This document shows positions 1 through 7,481 of a stretch of 15,918 nucleotides of DNA, piece after piece; the first letter of the stretch is position 1; each line of letters opens with the position of its first letter. The position numbers and the translations under genes are program-made. Source of the DNA: DHVE2 group archaeon (GTDB taxonomy: Archaea > Thermoplasmatota > Thermoplasmata > Thermoplasmatales > Aciduliprofundaceae); NCBI GenBank assembly GCA_015520975.1, contig WAOZ01000096.1, positions 1-15,918 on the forward strand. The letters run 5' to 3'. The notes below the pieces were generated by a model that saw only the letters and a list, made by a program, of their open reading frames with translations, did no database searches and was not told the origin of the DNA.

Positions 1-52
1 AAAAATAATATTTTAAGATTTGTTTAATTTTTAAGTACCATCAAAAAGCGGT

Positions 53-67
53 AAAAATAAATAATTT
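53..67 (+). promoter_or_regulatory. TATA box of pheT (leaderless promoter)
   Basis: An A/T-rich run (AAAAATAAATAATTT) is centred about 27 bp before the pheT ATG. An archaeal promoter with this spacing starts transcription at or next to the start codon. No GGAGG-like site precedes the ATG. Together these suggest a leaderless mRNA and transcription of pheT independent of whatever lies upstream. Confidence 0.55.
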
Positions 68-85
68 CCCGACTTTAAACCCAAT

Positions 86-1720
86 ATGCCAGTGATAAGA
101 ATCCAGAGAGAGGAGCTGAAACGGTTTGGTTTGAGTGCAGATGCTCTAATCAACAATGTCCGTATGCTCGGTGCAGATCTCAAAGATGTTGGCGATGAAG
201 AAATACTTGTTGAGTTTTTTCCGGATAGACCTGATCTTTATACTGTAGAAGGTGTGGTTAGAGCGCTGAAGGGGATCCTTCAGATAGAAACCGGTGCACC
301 CAAATATGTTCTAAATGAGTCGGATATCATCGTTAATGTGGATAGAAGTGTTGAAAATGTAAGACCGTACATTGTTTGCGCACTTGTTAAAAATATCAAT
401 ATAGACGATACGACAATAAAAAGTATGATGGATTTTCAAGAAAAACTGCATCTCACCGTTGGCAGAAAAAGAAAAAAATTGGCAATAGGTTTGCATGATG
501 CCGATAAGGTACAGCCACCGTTCACATACACCACCGAATCCCCTGATTTTGAATTCGTGCCTTTAGGCTTTGACGAGCCTATGAGCTTAAATGATATTTT
601 AATTAAACATCCAAAGGGAATAGAATACGGGGAGATTCTGAAAGGGAAGAAGAAATATCCAATCATCATAGATAAAAATGGATATGTTCTCTCATTCCCG
701 CCAATAATAAACGGTGTGTTCACAGAGATAACACCCCACACAAAAAACATATTCATTGACATCACCGGAACGGATCTCAATGTGCTTAAAGGCGTTTTGA
801 ATATTCTTGTAACCGCATTCGCCGATCGAGGCGCGGATGTACACGCTGTAAAAATTGTTTATCCGGATCAAGTAATAATAACCCCAGAACTGAAATATGA
901 AAAAATTAATGTTTCAAAGGATTATATAACCAAAATACTTGGAAAAAAACTCAGCAACAAAGAGATTACTATGGCTCTAAACAAGCTCAGATTTGATGTC
1001 ACCATTTATGGTGACTATGTCGAAGCTGTTGTACCACCATATCGTATGGATATACTTCATCCCATTGACATAGTAGAGGATATTGCCAAAGGTCTGGGAT
1101 ATGATTATTTCTCCACCGTACTGCCGAATAAACAGGTATTCGGAAAAACTTTTGTAGAAAACTACGAAAAGATGCGCGATATCATGGTATCTCTGGGTTT
1201 TCAGGAGATTATCACGCTTACCATAACATCATTCGACAGAATGTACAAAAAGTGTATGATTGACGGCGAGAATTATGTAGAAATAGAAAATCCAATCACC
1301 GAGGATGGTACCACTCTGCGAAGCTGGTTAATACCATCAATTTTGGAAATAATGAATAAAAATAAACACCGCGAACTGCCTCAAAAAATATTTGAGGTAG
1401 GATATGTCCAGACTGACACAAAAGAAATGCACTTATCATTCGGCGTAATAGACTCAAAAGCTTCCTTTACTGTTGCGAAATCCATAGCAGAAGCAATTCT
1501 AAGAAATTTTGGCATCGAAAACTATATTGTACGTGAAATTACACATCCAACTTTCATAAATGGGCGATGCGCAGAGATAATCATAGAGAGCGAAGAAATA
1601 GGCTATTTTGGAGAGATCCATCCCGCGGTATTAGAAAATTACGAACTGGGTTATCCAGTAGCTGCAGGAGAAATCAATCTTGAAAAATTTTTCAAGCACA
1701 CAAACTCAAAATTAAAATAA
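86..1720 (+). CDS. pheT: Phenylalanyl-tRNA synthetase beta subunit (archaeal type)
   Basis: Beta chain of the heterotetrameric cytoplasmic enzyme that charges tRNA-Phe; the alpha chain (PheS) carries the active site and is not in this window. At 544 residues it has the archaeal/eukaryotic length, without the bacterial N-terminal EMAP-type domain and C-terminal FDX anticodon arm. Visible blocks: an N-terminal B1-like part with FPDRPDLYTVEGVVRAL (residues 45-61), a B3/B4-like editing region (about 85-270), a B5 domain (about 275-345) ending in ILHPIDIVEDIAKGLGYDYF, and a synthetase-like core (about 350-540) with the late GEIHP motif (509-513). The ATG at 86 sits at leaderless spacing from a TATA box, and the protein begins MPVIRIQREEL as the family does. 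It converges on the surface-protein gene with 12 bp between the stops. Nothing suggests damage. Confidence 0.95.
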   Translation: MPVIRIQREELKRFGLSADALINNVRMLGADLKDVGDEEILVEFFPDRPDLYTVEGVVRALKGILQIETGAPKYVLNESDIIVNVDRSVENVRPYIVCALVKNINIDDTTIKSMMDFQEKLHLTVGRKRKKLAIGLHDADKVQPPFTYTTESPDFEFVPLGFDEPMSLNDILIKHPKGIEYGEILKGKKKYPIIIDKNGYVLSFPPIINGVFTEITPHTKNIFIDITGTDLNVLKGVLNILVTAFADRGADVHAVKIVYPDQVIITPELKYEKINVSKDYITKILGKKLSNKEITMALNKLRFDVTIYGDYVEAVVPPYRMDILHPIDIVEDIAKGLGYDYFSTVLPNKQVFGKTFVENYEKMRDIMVSLGFQEIITLTITSFDRMYKKCMIDGENYVEIENPITEDGTTLRSWLIPSILEIMNKNKHRELPQKIFEVGYVQTDTKEMHLSFGVIDSKASFTVAKSIAEAILRNFGIENYIVREITHPTFINGRCAEIIIESEEIGYFGEIHPAVLENYELGYPVAAGEINLEKFFKHTNSKLK

Positions 1721-1745
1721 AAAAATGGAGGATTAAAGTTCCTCC
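1712..1745 (-). terminator. Hairpin plus T-tract ending the surface-protein gene
   Basis: On the minus strand GGAGGA (1745-1740) and TCCTCC (1732-1727) form a perfect 6-bp stem around a 7-nt loop that contains the TAA stop. It is followed by one A, seven T (1725-1719), one A and TTTT. This looks like an intrinsic terminator. The left arm is coding sequence (two GAG/GAA Glu codons), and the T-tract is the complement of the pheT stop region. Archaeal termination mainly needs the T-tract; the role of the hairpin is inferred. Confidence 0.55.
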
Positions 1746-4700
1746 TCAGACTCTTCTTCCGTTGGTTCTTCCGTCTCTTCGGTTTCTTCAGTAGTCTCTG
1801 CCTCTTCTTCTGTGGGTTCCGTTTCCTCGGCTTCCTCTTCGCCAAGTGTTTCTGTGGTCTCCTCTTCAACGGGTGCCGCTGGTGGTGCGCCTGCTTTCTT
1901 GATCTTCACTATCAGGAGTATCACTATTATCAACAGTATGATTGTAAGTCCAAGGAACAGGTACTCCATTGTTTCGGCGGAAGCCTTTGCGTCTTTGAGC
2001 TGTGAGTACTCATTCTGCAGTGTTGTATAATTGTTCTGCAGGCTGCTCAGCTGGTTCTCGAGGTCGGTGTACTGGGTATACAGCTGGGTTGGACCAACAT
2101 TCTGAAGCGCACCAAGAACTTCTATGCCAACCATACCGCTCGCATTGAGATTGCCTTTGACAACTTTGTACAGTATTACATAGTGCGACGGTGTAAGTGT
2201 CACAGGCGGTGTGTAGTTGAAGGACACATATCCATTTGCATCGGTTGTTGCTGTTGTTGTACTTAGAGTGCCAGTTGGGCTTGCTATTGTCACAGTGGCA
2301 CCACTCACAGGTGTGGCATCCACGCCACCAATTACCTGGAAGGATATCTGCGCATGACCGCCACTGGGTACAGTAACGCCACCATTGCTGCTCGTCACTT
2401 TAAGATTGGTTATGACTATTGTCTTCATTAACTGATCCATTCCGTGGAAGTACGGTATGTAGTACTCATAGTTGAGGTTCATCGCATGATCACTTGAGCT
2501 AAGCATCACCGATAGATATACAGATACATCCGTTATCTGCTGCGGTACAGACACATTGAATGTTACCTGACCATTTGAATTTGTTGTACCTGTAAGCATA
2601 TTCTCGTAGTTACCAACCTTGTAATCAAGCGCAACATTAACATTGGCAAGGGCACCGTTGGCGTCCACGACTGTGAAGGTCACTGTGGTTGAGTTATAAG
2701 TATCGTTCAGATACGGCCTCGAGAGTGTCATTGAAGATATACCCATAATCGGCGCTCTTGTGAGTATGAATCCGTTCTTTATACCGAAGAGATATGGCAG
2801 CTGGAATCCAAGACCTGTCCATATCGAGCTTGTACCATAGCCATAGGCATCTACCCATCCGCTTATGTATATTGCCTGATCAGCTCTGAGCGGATAGGTT
2901 GTGAGCGTCGAACCGAAAGTACCGTTTGCATCTGTTGTGCCAACTATAAAGCTCTGACCTGCCCACCAGACATATGTGCCACCGCTGGTCCAGTCAGCAC
3001 CGAAACCGTAATCGGTACCGAACACTGCCAGGAAAGATATCACACCGGAAGCTGGATCGCCTGCATAGTGCGTTATGTTCGTTGTCACATTCTCAGAAAC
3101 TGTCGTATTGGAGGATGCGTTGTAGACAATATCCACTGTCTGCACCGTGACATTCATAGCATAGTAAACATTCATACTGACGCTTACTGTCTGACCGTAG
3201 GATGTGCTGGTGACATCCACATTCATTATCATACCGTATGGTACTGTCCATGCGCCAATCCAAGGATCGAATCCGATATATCTACTGCTCTCCTGTGTGG
3301 TGTTTGTCCATGTGATGTTTCCAGTCGTTGTGTTGTACACATATGTATGGTTGTTGACTATCGTGGTGAGTGGAGTTATATTACCCACATACACAACCGC
3401 CGCATCATACACACCATAGGTGTCCTGTGTGTAGACTTTCACAATATACGGTCTGTTTGTATTATTAAGTGCAGTCATCGTGAACACAGCCTCACCGTTT
3501 GCATCGGTAGTCTTCTGGGTTGCATCAAAGCTTATGTTCTGTGTATCAACATGGGCGACCTCGCCATACCAGTTAGGATCGGTAGCATTTGAGTATATGG
3601 CCTCAATGTACACATCATGGCCGGACACAGGATTACCATTGAGATCTACAACTTTCACGCTTATCTGTGTGCTCTGCCCGGCTTCAATAGACCAAGTACT
3701 CACACCGGTTATTTCTGCTTTATACCAGCCGGTGCTACCCGTGGTCTGGATAGGTATAAGCAACGTTGTACTCTGGAGTTCTGTAAGAATTGTATCGCCA
3801 ACACTAATCTGTGCTTTAACCACATCAACCGCATTTATATTAGTAACATGCGTCGGTGCTGTATATGCAAATGTAACCTCTCCATTCGCATTTGTAATAC
3901 CATAGGTAGGCGTAATATTACCTGCAACTTCCTCTGTGAGTATAGTGACATTCACACCAGCCATCGGATTGCCGTCTCTGTCAGTGACTTTGGCAGTTAT
4001 TGTCGCGCTTTCTCCAGGCGTAAGTATCTTCTTATCGATGCTAAGGGTTACCTTTGCAATATGCTTGGGGAACAGCACAGTAACGGACTTCGTTTTCATA
4101 TCTGTGTATACCGTTCCACTTATGTTGACCGCGGTTGCATATGTTATGTTGAACTTACCATACTGCATGTACGGCACCTTGAAATTGACCACCACTGAAC
4201 CGTCTGAACTCGTATTGTAGACATATTCATCGCCGTAGGATGTGGTTATCTTCACAGGTACATTAGCCAGTGGCATATTATCGTAATCTGTGACGTATAT
4301 AACACCGGTGTAATTCGTACCCGCATAAACAGTATCTGGCAGATAAGCATGCATGGTCACACCATTACTGACTATGTTAACGGGTGCTGGTGGTGTCGGC
4401 GGCTTTGATCCCGCAGGGTAGAGCGTATTTATACTGAAGCCATTGAATATAGTACCGAACGCAGGTACCCAACCCTGCCAAACATCCTTTCTGTAGCACA
4501 TAATATTCTTTCTGTAGTACAGAGTATCATAAGGCAGATCGTGCACAAGTATACCTTCCACATCCTTGACCATCTGTATTCTCTTGGCGGTATCCATCTC
4601 GACCTCTATCTCGTCGAGCAGTTTATCAACTTTCGGATTGCTGTAACCAGGCGTGTTGTATCCTATAGGTGCCTTCTGGCTGCTGTGGAAGAAGTCATAG

Positions 4701-6181
4701 AGGTAAGTCTCGGGGAACGAACCAACGCCCCAACCAAGCACATACATATCGAAGTTCACCTGCACGAACACCTTGGAAACAATCGTATCGAATGCGGTTG
4801 GACTGCTCTGTATGTTCAGACCGATCTTCTGCAGATTGTTCTGCATCATAATACCCGCTTCTGCTCTCACGGGATCGTAGTCCTTGGGCGGTGTGAGAAT
4901 CGTCTCCTTTATCGGAGAGCCATCAGGCGCTTCAAGCCAGCCATCGCCGTTCACATCTTTGTATCCAGCGTTTGCCAGCACCTGCCTGGCCGCATCAAGA
5001 TCGAAATCCGGCGGAATCGCGCTCGTGTTCACATAAGCACCAGAGGTGATGGATATCGGTACGGTACCTTTTATACCATAACCCTGCATCAGCGTTGTAA
5101 CTATGTAATCCTTATTTATCGCGTGAGCCACCGCGGTTCTGAATGCTAGATCATTCATCGGCGCCTTTCTCATATTGAACGCCAGATAGAAGAATCCCTG
5201 ATCATCTACCACCTGTGAGCCTATACCAGGTACAGTCTTGAACTGTTCATAATAACCCGGAGGCACTGACCAATCGATAAAGTGGACTTCTCCACTTTTG
5301 AGAGCGAGCGCAGCGACATCCAACTGGTTGTAAATCTTGAACACTATTTTCTTAACATACTGTGGGAACCAGGGCCATTTCTTGTTCTGCCACTCTGTGT
5401 AAAGGCCTTTGCCCCAGTAGTCATCATATCTCTCTATAACCACATATGAGCCGGGCTGCCACTCAACAAACTTGAACGCGCCGGTACCTATTGTGGCTTT
5501 GGGGTCGCTCCAAGAAGTGTCAATGGTCATATCATCGCTATCGCCAGTATTGGCGCTTATAAGATGATCCTTCCATATGTGCTCAGGTATTATTGTTGTA
5601 CCCAATGTCACATGATAGAACAGCGGATACGGCCTTGAGAGATGGAAATGCACCGCATACGGATTGTTCGGATCTGCCACGACGCCTATGTGTGAAGTCC
5701 CGTTACCATCCCACCTTGGCCACTTAGCATCGCTCCAGTAGAGGCACTTCAGCGAGGTCTGATAAAGCGGATCCCAGTAAAGCGTCTGGAAGCTGAACAC
5801 AACATCTTTCGCAGTTACAGGTGTTCCATCCTGGAAATGTGCATTCTGTCTCAAATAAACGGTCACATTCAATCCATCAGGTGTATCCACTGTGTAATTC
5901 TGTGCAAGTACAGGGTACGGTATAAGGTCTGGTGTGTAGGCCATAAGACTCTCAAAACTCCATCCGAGAGCATCAAATTTCCACACTGAGTTACTGTTAG
6001 GGTCAAAGATGTTGAGGTTCACTATGTCATTCTGGAAAGCGACGATGAGCGTATCTGTTGTGGCCTTGGTTTGATAGCTGCTAGCAGCAGCGTTCCCAGA
6101 AAGCACTGCGAAACCACTGAGTACCATTGCGGAAAGCACTAAGGTCACTAACAACATTCTTTTTATGCTTCTTTCGTTCAT
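1733..6181 (-). CDS. Membrane-anchored family-5 solute (oligopeptide)-binding protein with Ig-like repeats and acidic tail
   Basis: Cell-surface receptor of 1482 residues. In order: signal peptide (1-35, MNERSIKR then a hydrophobic core); SBP family 5 (DppA/OppA-like) domain, about 40-590, with FQDGTPVTAKDVVFSF, GTGAFKF and FNMRKAPMNDLAFRTAVAHA-type motifs; a Pro-rich linker (592-600); about six Ig-like domains (600-1360) repeating a T-(D/N)-x-NG-x-V-x-F signature; a coiled-coil stretch (1366-1400); one membrane helix (about 1405-1425) followed by KIKK; and a Glu/Thr tail (26 Glu in the last 44 residues, no Lys/Arg). Role: captures peptides (or another family-5 ligand) outside the cell for an ABC transporter; no permease or ATPase gene is in the window. 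I chose the ATG at 6181 because GGGAGG lies 8 nt before it and MNERSIKR starts the signal peptide; a GTG at 6211 and an ATG at 6202 are in frame upstream. The binding family is clear; the ligand is not. Confidence 0.9.
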   Translation of the reverse strand: MNERSIKRMLLVTLVLSAMVLSGFAVLSGNAAASSYQTKATTDTLIVAFQNDIVNLNIFDPNSNSVWKFDALGWSFESLMAYTPDLIPYPVLAQNYTVDTPDGLNVTVYLRQNAHFQDGTPVTAKDVVFSFQTLYWDPLYQTSLKCLYWSDAKWPRWDGNGTSHIGVVADPNNPYAVHFHLSRPYPLFYHVTLGTTIIPEHIWKDHLISANTGDSDDMTIDTSWSDPKATIGTGAFKFVEWQPGSYVVIERYDDYWGKGLYTEWQNKKWPWFPQYVKKIVFKIYNQLDVAALALKSGEVHFIDWSVPPGYYEQFKTVPGIGSQVVDDQGFFYLAFNMRKAPMNDLAFRTAVAHAINKDYIVTTLMQGYGIKGTVPISITSGAYVNTSAIPPDFDLDAARQVLANAGYKDVNGDGWLEAPDGSPIKETILTPPKDYDPVRAEAGIMMQNNLQKIGLNIQSSPTAFDTIVSKVFVQVNFDMYVLGWGVGSFPETYLYDFFHSSQKAPIGYNTPGYSNPKVDKLLDEIEVEMDTAKRIQMVKDVEGILVHDLPYDTLYYRKNIMCYRKDVWQGWVPAFGTIFNGFSINTLYPAGSKPPTPPAPVNIVSNGVTMHAYLPDTVYAGTNYTGVIYVTDYDNMPLANVPVKITTSYGDEYVYNTSSDGSVVVNFKVPYMQYGKFNITYATAVNISGTVYTDMKTKSVTVLFPKHIAKVTLSIDKKILTPGESATITAKVTDRDGNPMAGVNVTILTEEVAGNITPTYGITNANGEVTFAYTAPTHVTNINAVDVVKAQISVGDTILTELQSTTLLIPIQTTGSTGWYKAEITGVSTWSIEAGQSTQISVKVVDLNGNPVSGHDVYIEAIYSNATDPNWYGEVAHVDTQNISFDATQKTTDANGEAVFTMTALNNTNRPYIVKVYTQDTYGVYDAAVVYVGNITPLTTIVNNHTYVYNTTTGNITWTNTTQESSRYIGFDPWIGAWTVPYGMIMNVDVTSTSYGQTVSVSMNVYYAMNVTVQTVDIVYNASSNTTVSENVTTNITHYAGDPASGVISFLAVFGTDYGFGADWTSGGTYVWWAGQSFIVGTTDANGTFGSTLTTYPLRADQAIYISGWVDAYGYGTSSIWTGLGFQLPYLFGIKNGFILTRAPIMGISSMTLSRPYLNDTYNSTTVTFTVVDANGALANVNVALDYKVGNYENMLTGTTNSNGQVTFNVSVPQQITDVSVYLSVMLSSSDHAMNLNYEYYIPYFHGMDQLMKTIVITNLKVTSSNGGVTVPSGGHAQISFQVIGGVDATPVSGATVTIASPTGTLSTTTATTDANGYVSFNYTPPVTLTPSHYVILYKVVKGNLNASGMVGIEVLGALQNVGPTQLYTQYTDLENQLSSLQNNYTTLQNEYSQLKDAKASAETMEYLFLGLTIILLIIVILLIVKIKKAGAPPAAPVEEETTETLGEEEAEETEPTEEEAETTEETEETEEPTEEESEEEL

Positions 6182-6189
6182 ATTTCTAT

Positions 6190-6195
6190 CCTCCC
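6190..6195 (-). promoter_or_regulatory. Shine-Dalgarno site fixing the surface-protein start
   Basis: GGGAGG on the minus strand ends 8 nt before the ATG at 6181. This is the strongest ribosome-binding site in the window and argues for the 6181 start over the in-frame GTG at 6211 or ATG at 6202, which would add 10 or 7 residues ahead of the signal peptide. Confidence 0.75.
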
Positions 6196-6210
6196 ATATC
6201 ATTTTTACCA

Positions 6211-6239
6211 CACTCCTCCTATTGGAGTATAGGGGAGTG
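6211..6239 (-). promoter_or_regulatory. Stem-loop in the 5' leader of the surface-protein mRNA
   Basis: Read on the minus strand, the first six bases CACTCC pair with the last six GGAGTG. The next five, CCTAT, pair with ATAGG, with a single bulged A, giving an 11-bp stem and a hexaloop ACTCCA. The 3' arm holds an AGGAGG that looks like a ribosome-binding site and would be hidden. The exposed loop CTCC could pair with the real GGGAGG at 6195-6190. The predicted transcript start near 6247 puts the hairpin close to the 5' end of a leader of about 65 nt. Function is inferred: mRNA stabilisation, translational control, or a DNA operator. Confidence 0.5.
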
Positions 6240-6269
6240 TCTCGGTCAGGCTCCCTATGGAAATCTTAC

Positions 6270-6283
6270 TATATAAATTTTTT
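6270..6283 (-). promoter_or_regulatory. TATA box of the surface-protein gene
   Basis: TTTATATA (6277-6270, minus strand), preceded by an A-run, is a near-ideal archaeal TATA box. Start-site spacing of about 26 bp predicts transcription from around 6247, leaving a leader of roughly 65 nt, in contrast to the leaderless neighbours. Confidence 0.65.
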
Positions 6284-6321
6284 GAGATTTTAGAATTTAA
6301 AAGTTTTGTAACTGAACGCAC

Positions 6322-6333
6322 AAAAATTAATAT
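6322..6333 (+). promoter_or_regulatory. TATA box of the glycosyltransferase gene
   Basis: AAAAATTAATAT lies about 29 bp before the GTG start at 6357, with no ribosome-binding site between, consistent with a leaderless or nearly leaderless transcript. It is divergent from the surface-protein promoter in the same 175-bp region (6182-6356). Confidence 0.45.
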
Positions 6334-6356
6334 GTTTTATTAATTTACAGTAAAAT

Positions 6357-7481
6357 GTGAAGTTCATTCATGTAACAGATTTAGCATATCCGCACATAGG
6401 TGGTGTGGAATATGTGGTGATGAAATACTCATCTATGCAAACCAAAGAAGGTCATAGAGCCATAGTTATCACATCCAAGCTTCCAGGCACACGAAAAAAT
6501 GAGAGTATTGAAAAGGTGAGATATATCCGACTTCCCAAATCTGGAATGATCACAAAGACGCCGTTTATTATAAAAAAGGAAAAACCATCTTTGGTTCATA
6601 CACACTCTTATCTTTCAGCAGTTTCGTTATCTTTTTTATGGAAAGTTCACCGTAAAATCCCAATACTGCGACATATACACGATGTATATATAGGAAAGCT
6701 TGAAGAATATACGGGATGGGAGGGATCAAAACTCTATGAGAAATTGGAAAAATACCTTATTTCACTGGATTACACAGGCTACATAACACCCAGCAATTAC
6801 ACAAAAAAAAGGTTGATAGAGATAGGGCTTGATAAAGATAGAATCCATGTTGTCCATCCAGGCGTAGATCTGCACAAATTCGGCAAGAGTGACGGCACAT
6901 ATGCCAGAAAAAAACATAAAATTCCAGAGAACAAGAAAATAATAGGTTTTGTGGGCAGATTAAGCACGGGAAAAGGGCCTCAATTTTTAATAGAAGCAGC
7001 TAAAGATCTAGATGCATATATAATCCTGATCGGTCCCAACCCAGATCCTAAAACCTCTGGAATTGTTGGCATAGAGAACGAATTGAGAGAAATGGCAAAA
7101 AAATACAATATTGAAAAAAGAGTTATATTTGCAGGGAAAGTTAAGGATTGGGAACTACCACTTTATTATGATTCATTCGATATATTTTGCTTGCCCAGCC
7201 TATCAGAAGGGTTCGGGATGAGCATAGCAGAGGCTCTTGCTTCTGGCAAACCGGTCGTTTCTCTCAGAACAACCGCAATACCAGAAATTGTGAAACACGG
7301 ATATAACGGACTTCTAGCGGAACCGAAAAATATCAAGGATTTGAGGAAAAAACTGGAAGCGCTTCTGACGGATGATTCATTATACAACAGATTGAGCAAA
7401 AATACCAGAAAATCCGTAGAACAATTTTCGTGGGAGAATTCATACAAAACTCTTATGCGTGTGTATTCAAAGTATCTATGA
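6357..7481 (+). CDS. GT4-family (GT-B fold) glycosyltransferase
   Basis: Transfers a sugar from a nucleotide- or lipid-linked donor to an acceptor, in the cytoplasm or at the inner membrane face. The 374 residues match a single GT-B enzyme. The N-terminal half opens MKFIHVTDLAYPHIGGVE, with the family's Gly-Gly-Val acceptor-side loop at 15-17. The C-terminal half carries FVGRLSTGKGPQFLIEA (198-214), a VIFAGKV block (256-262) and the donor-site E-x7-E motif EGFGMSIAE (284-292) followed by ALASGKPVV. The start is GTG; it lies inside an ATGTGA string whose ATG frame stops at once, so GTG is the only sensible start. It diverges from the sequon-rich surface protein, which makes a role in surface glycan or protein N-glycan synthesis attractive but unproven. 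Substrate cannot be read from sequence. The stop overlaps the pyrG stop by 6 bp. Confidence 0.9.
   Translation: MKFIHVTDLAYPHIGGVEYVVMKYSSMQTKEGHRAIVITSKLPGTRKNESIEKVRYIRLPKSGMITKTPFIIKKEKPSLVHTHSYLSAVSLSFLWKVHRKIPILRHIHDVYIGKLEEYTGWEGSKLYEKLEKYLISLDYTGYITPSNYTKKRLIEIGLDKDRIHVVHPGVDLHKFGKSDGTYARKKHKIPENKKIIGFVGRLSTGKGPQFLIEAAKDLDAYIILIGPNPDPKTSGIVGIENELREMAKKYNIEKRVIFAGKVKDWELPLYYDSFDIFCLPSLSEGFGMSIAEALASGKPVVSLRTTAIPEIVKHGYNGLLAEPKNIKDLRKKLEALLTDDSLYNRLSKNTRKSVEQFSWENSYKTLMRVYSKYL

Noticed and set aside
1733..1870. The Glu-rich low-complexity end as a frameshift artefact.
   Set aside because: It follows a membrane helix and KIKK in the same frame, runs to a clean TAA, and is followed by a terminator-like hairpin; topology is sensible.
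3068..4198. Plus-strand reading frames of up to 193 codons opposite the surface-protein gene.
   Set aside because: Their products are rich in Cys, His and Ile with no family motif, and they lie wholly inside a well-supported minus-strand gene. They are antisense shadows.
6251..6255. GGGAG upstream of the leader hairpin (minus strand) as a competing anti-hairpin arm, making a riboswitch.
   Set aside because: The TATA position predicts transcription from about 6247, so this arm is probably not in the RNA.
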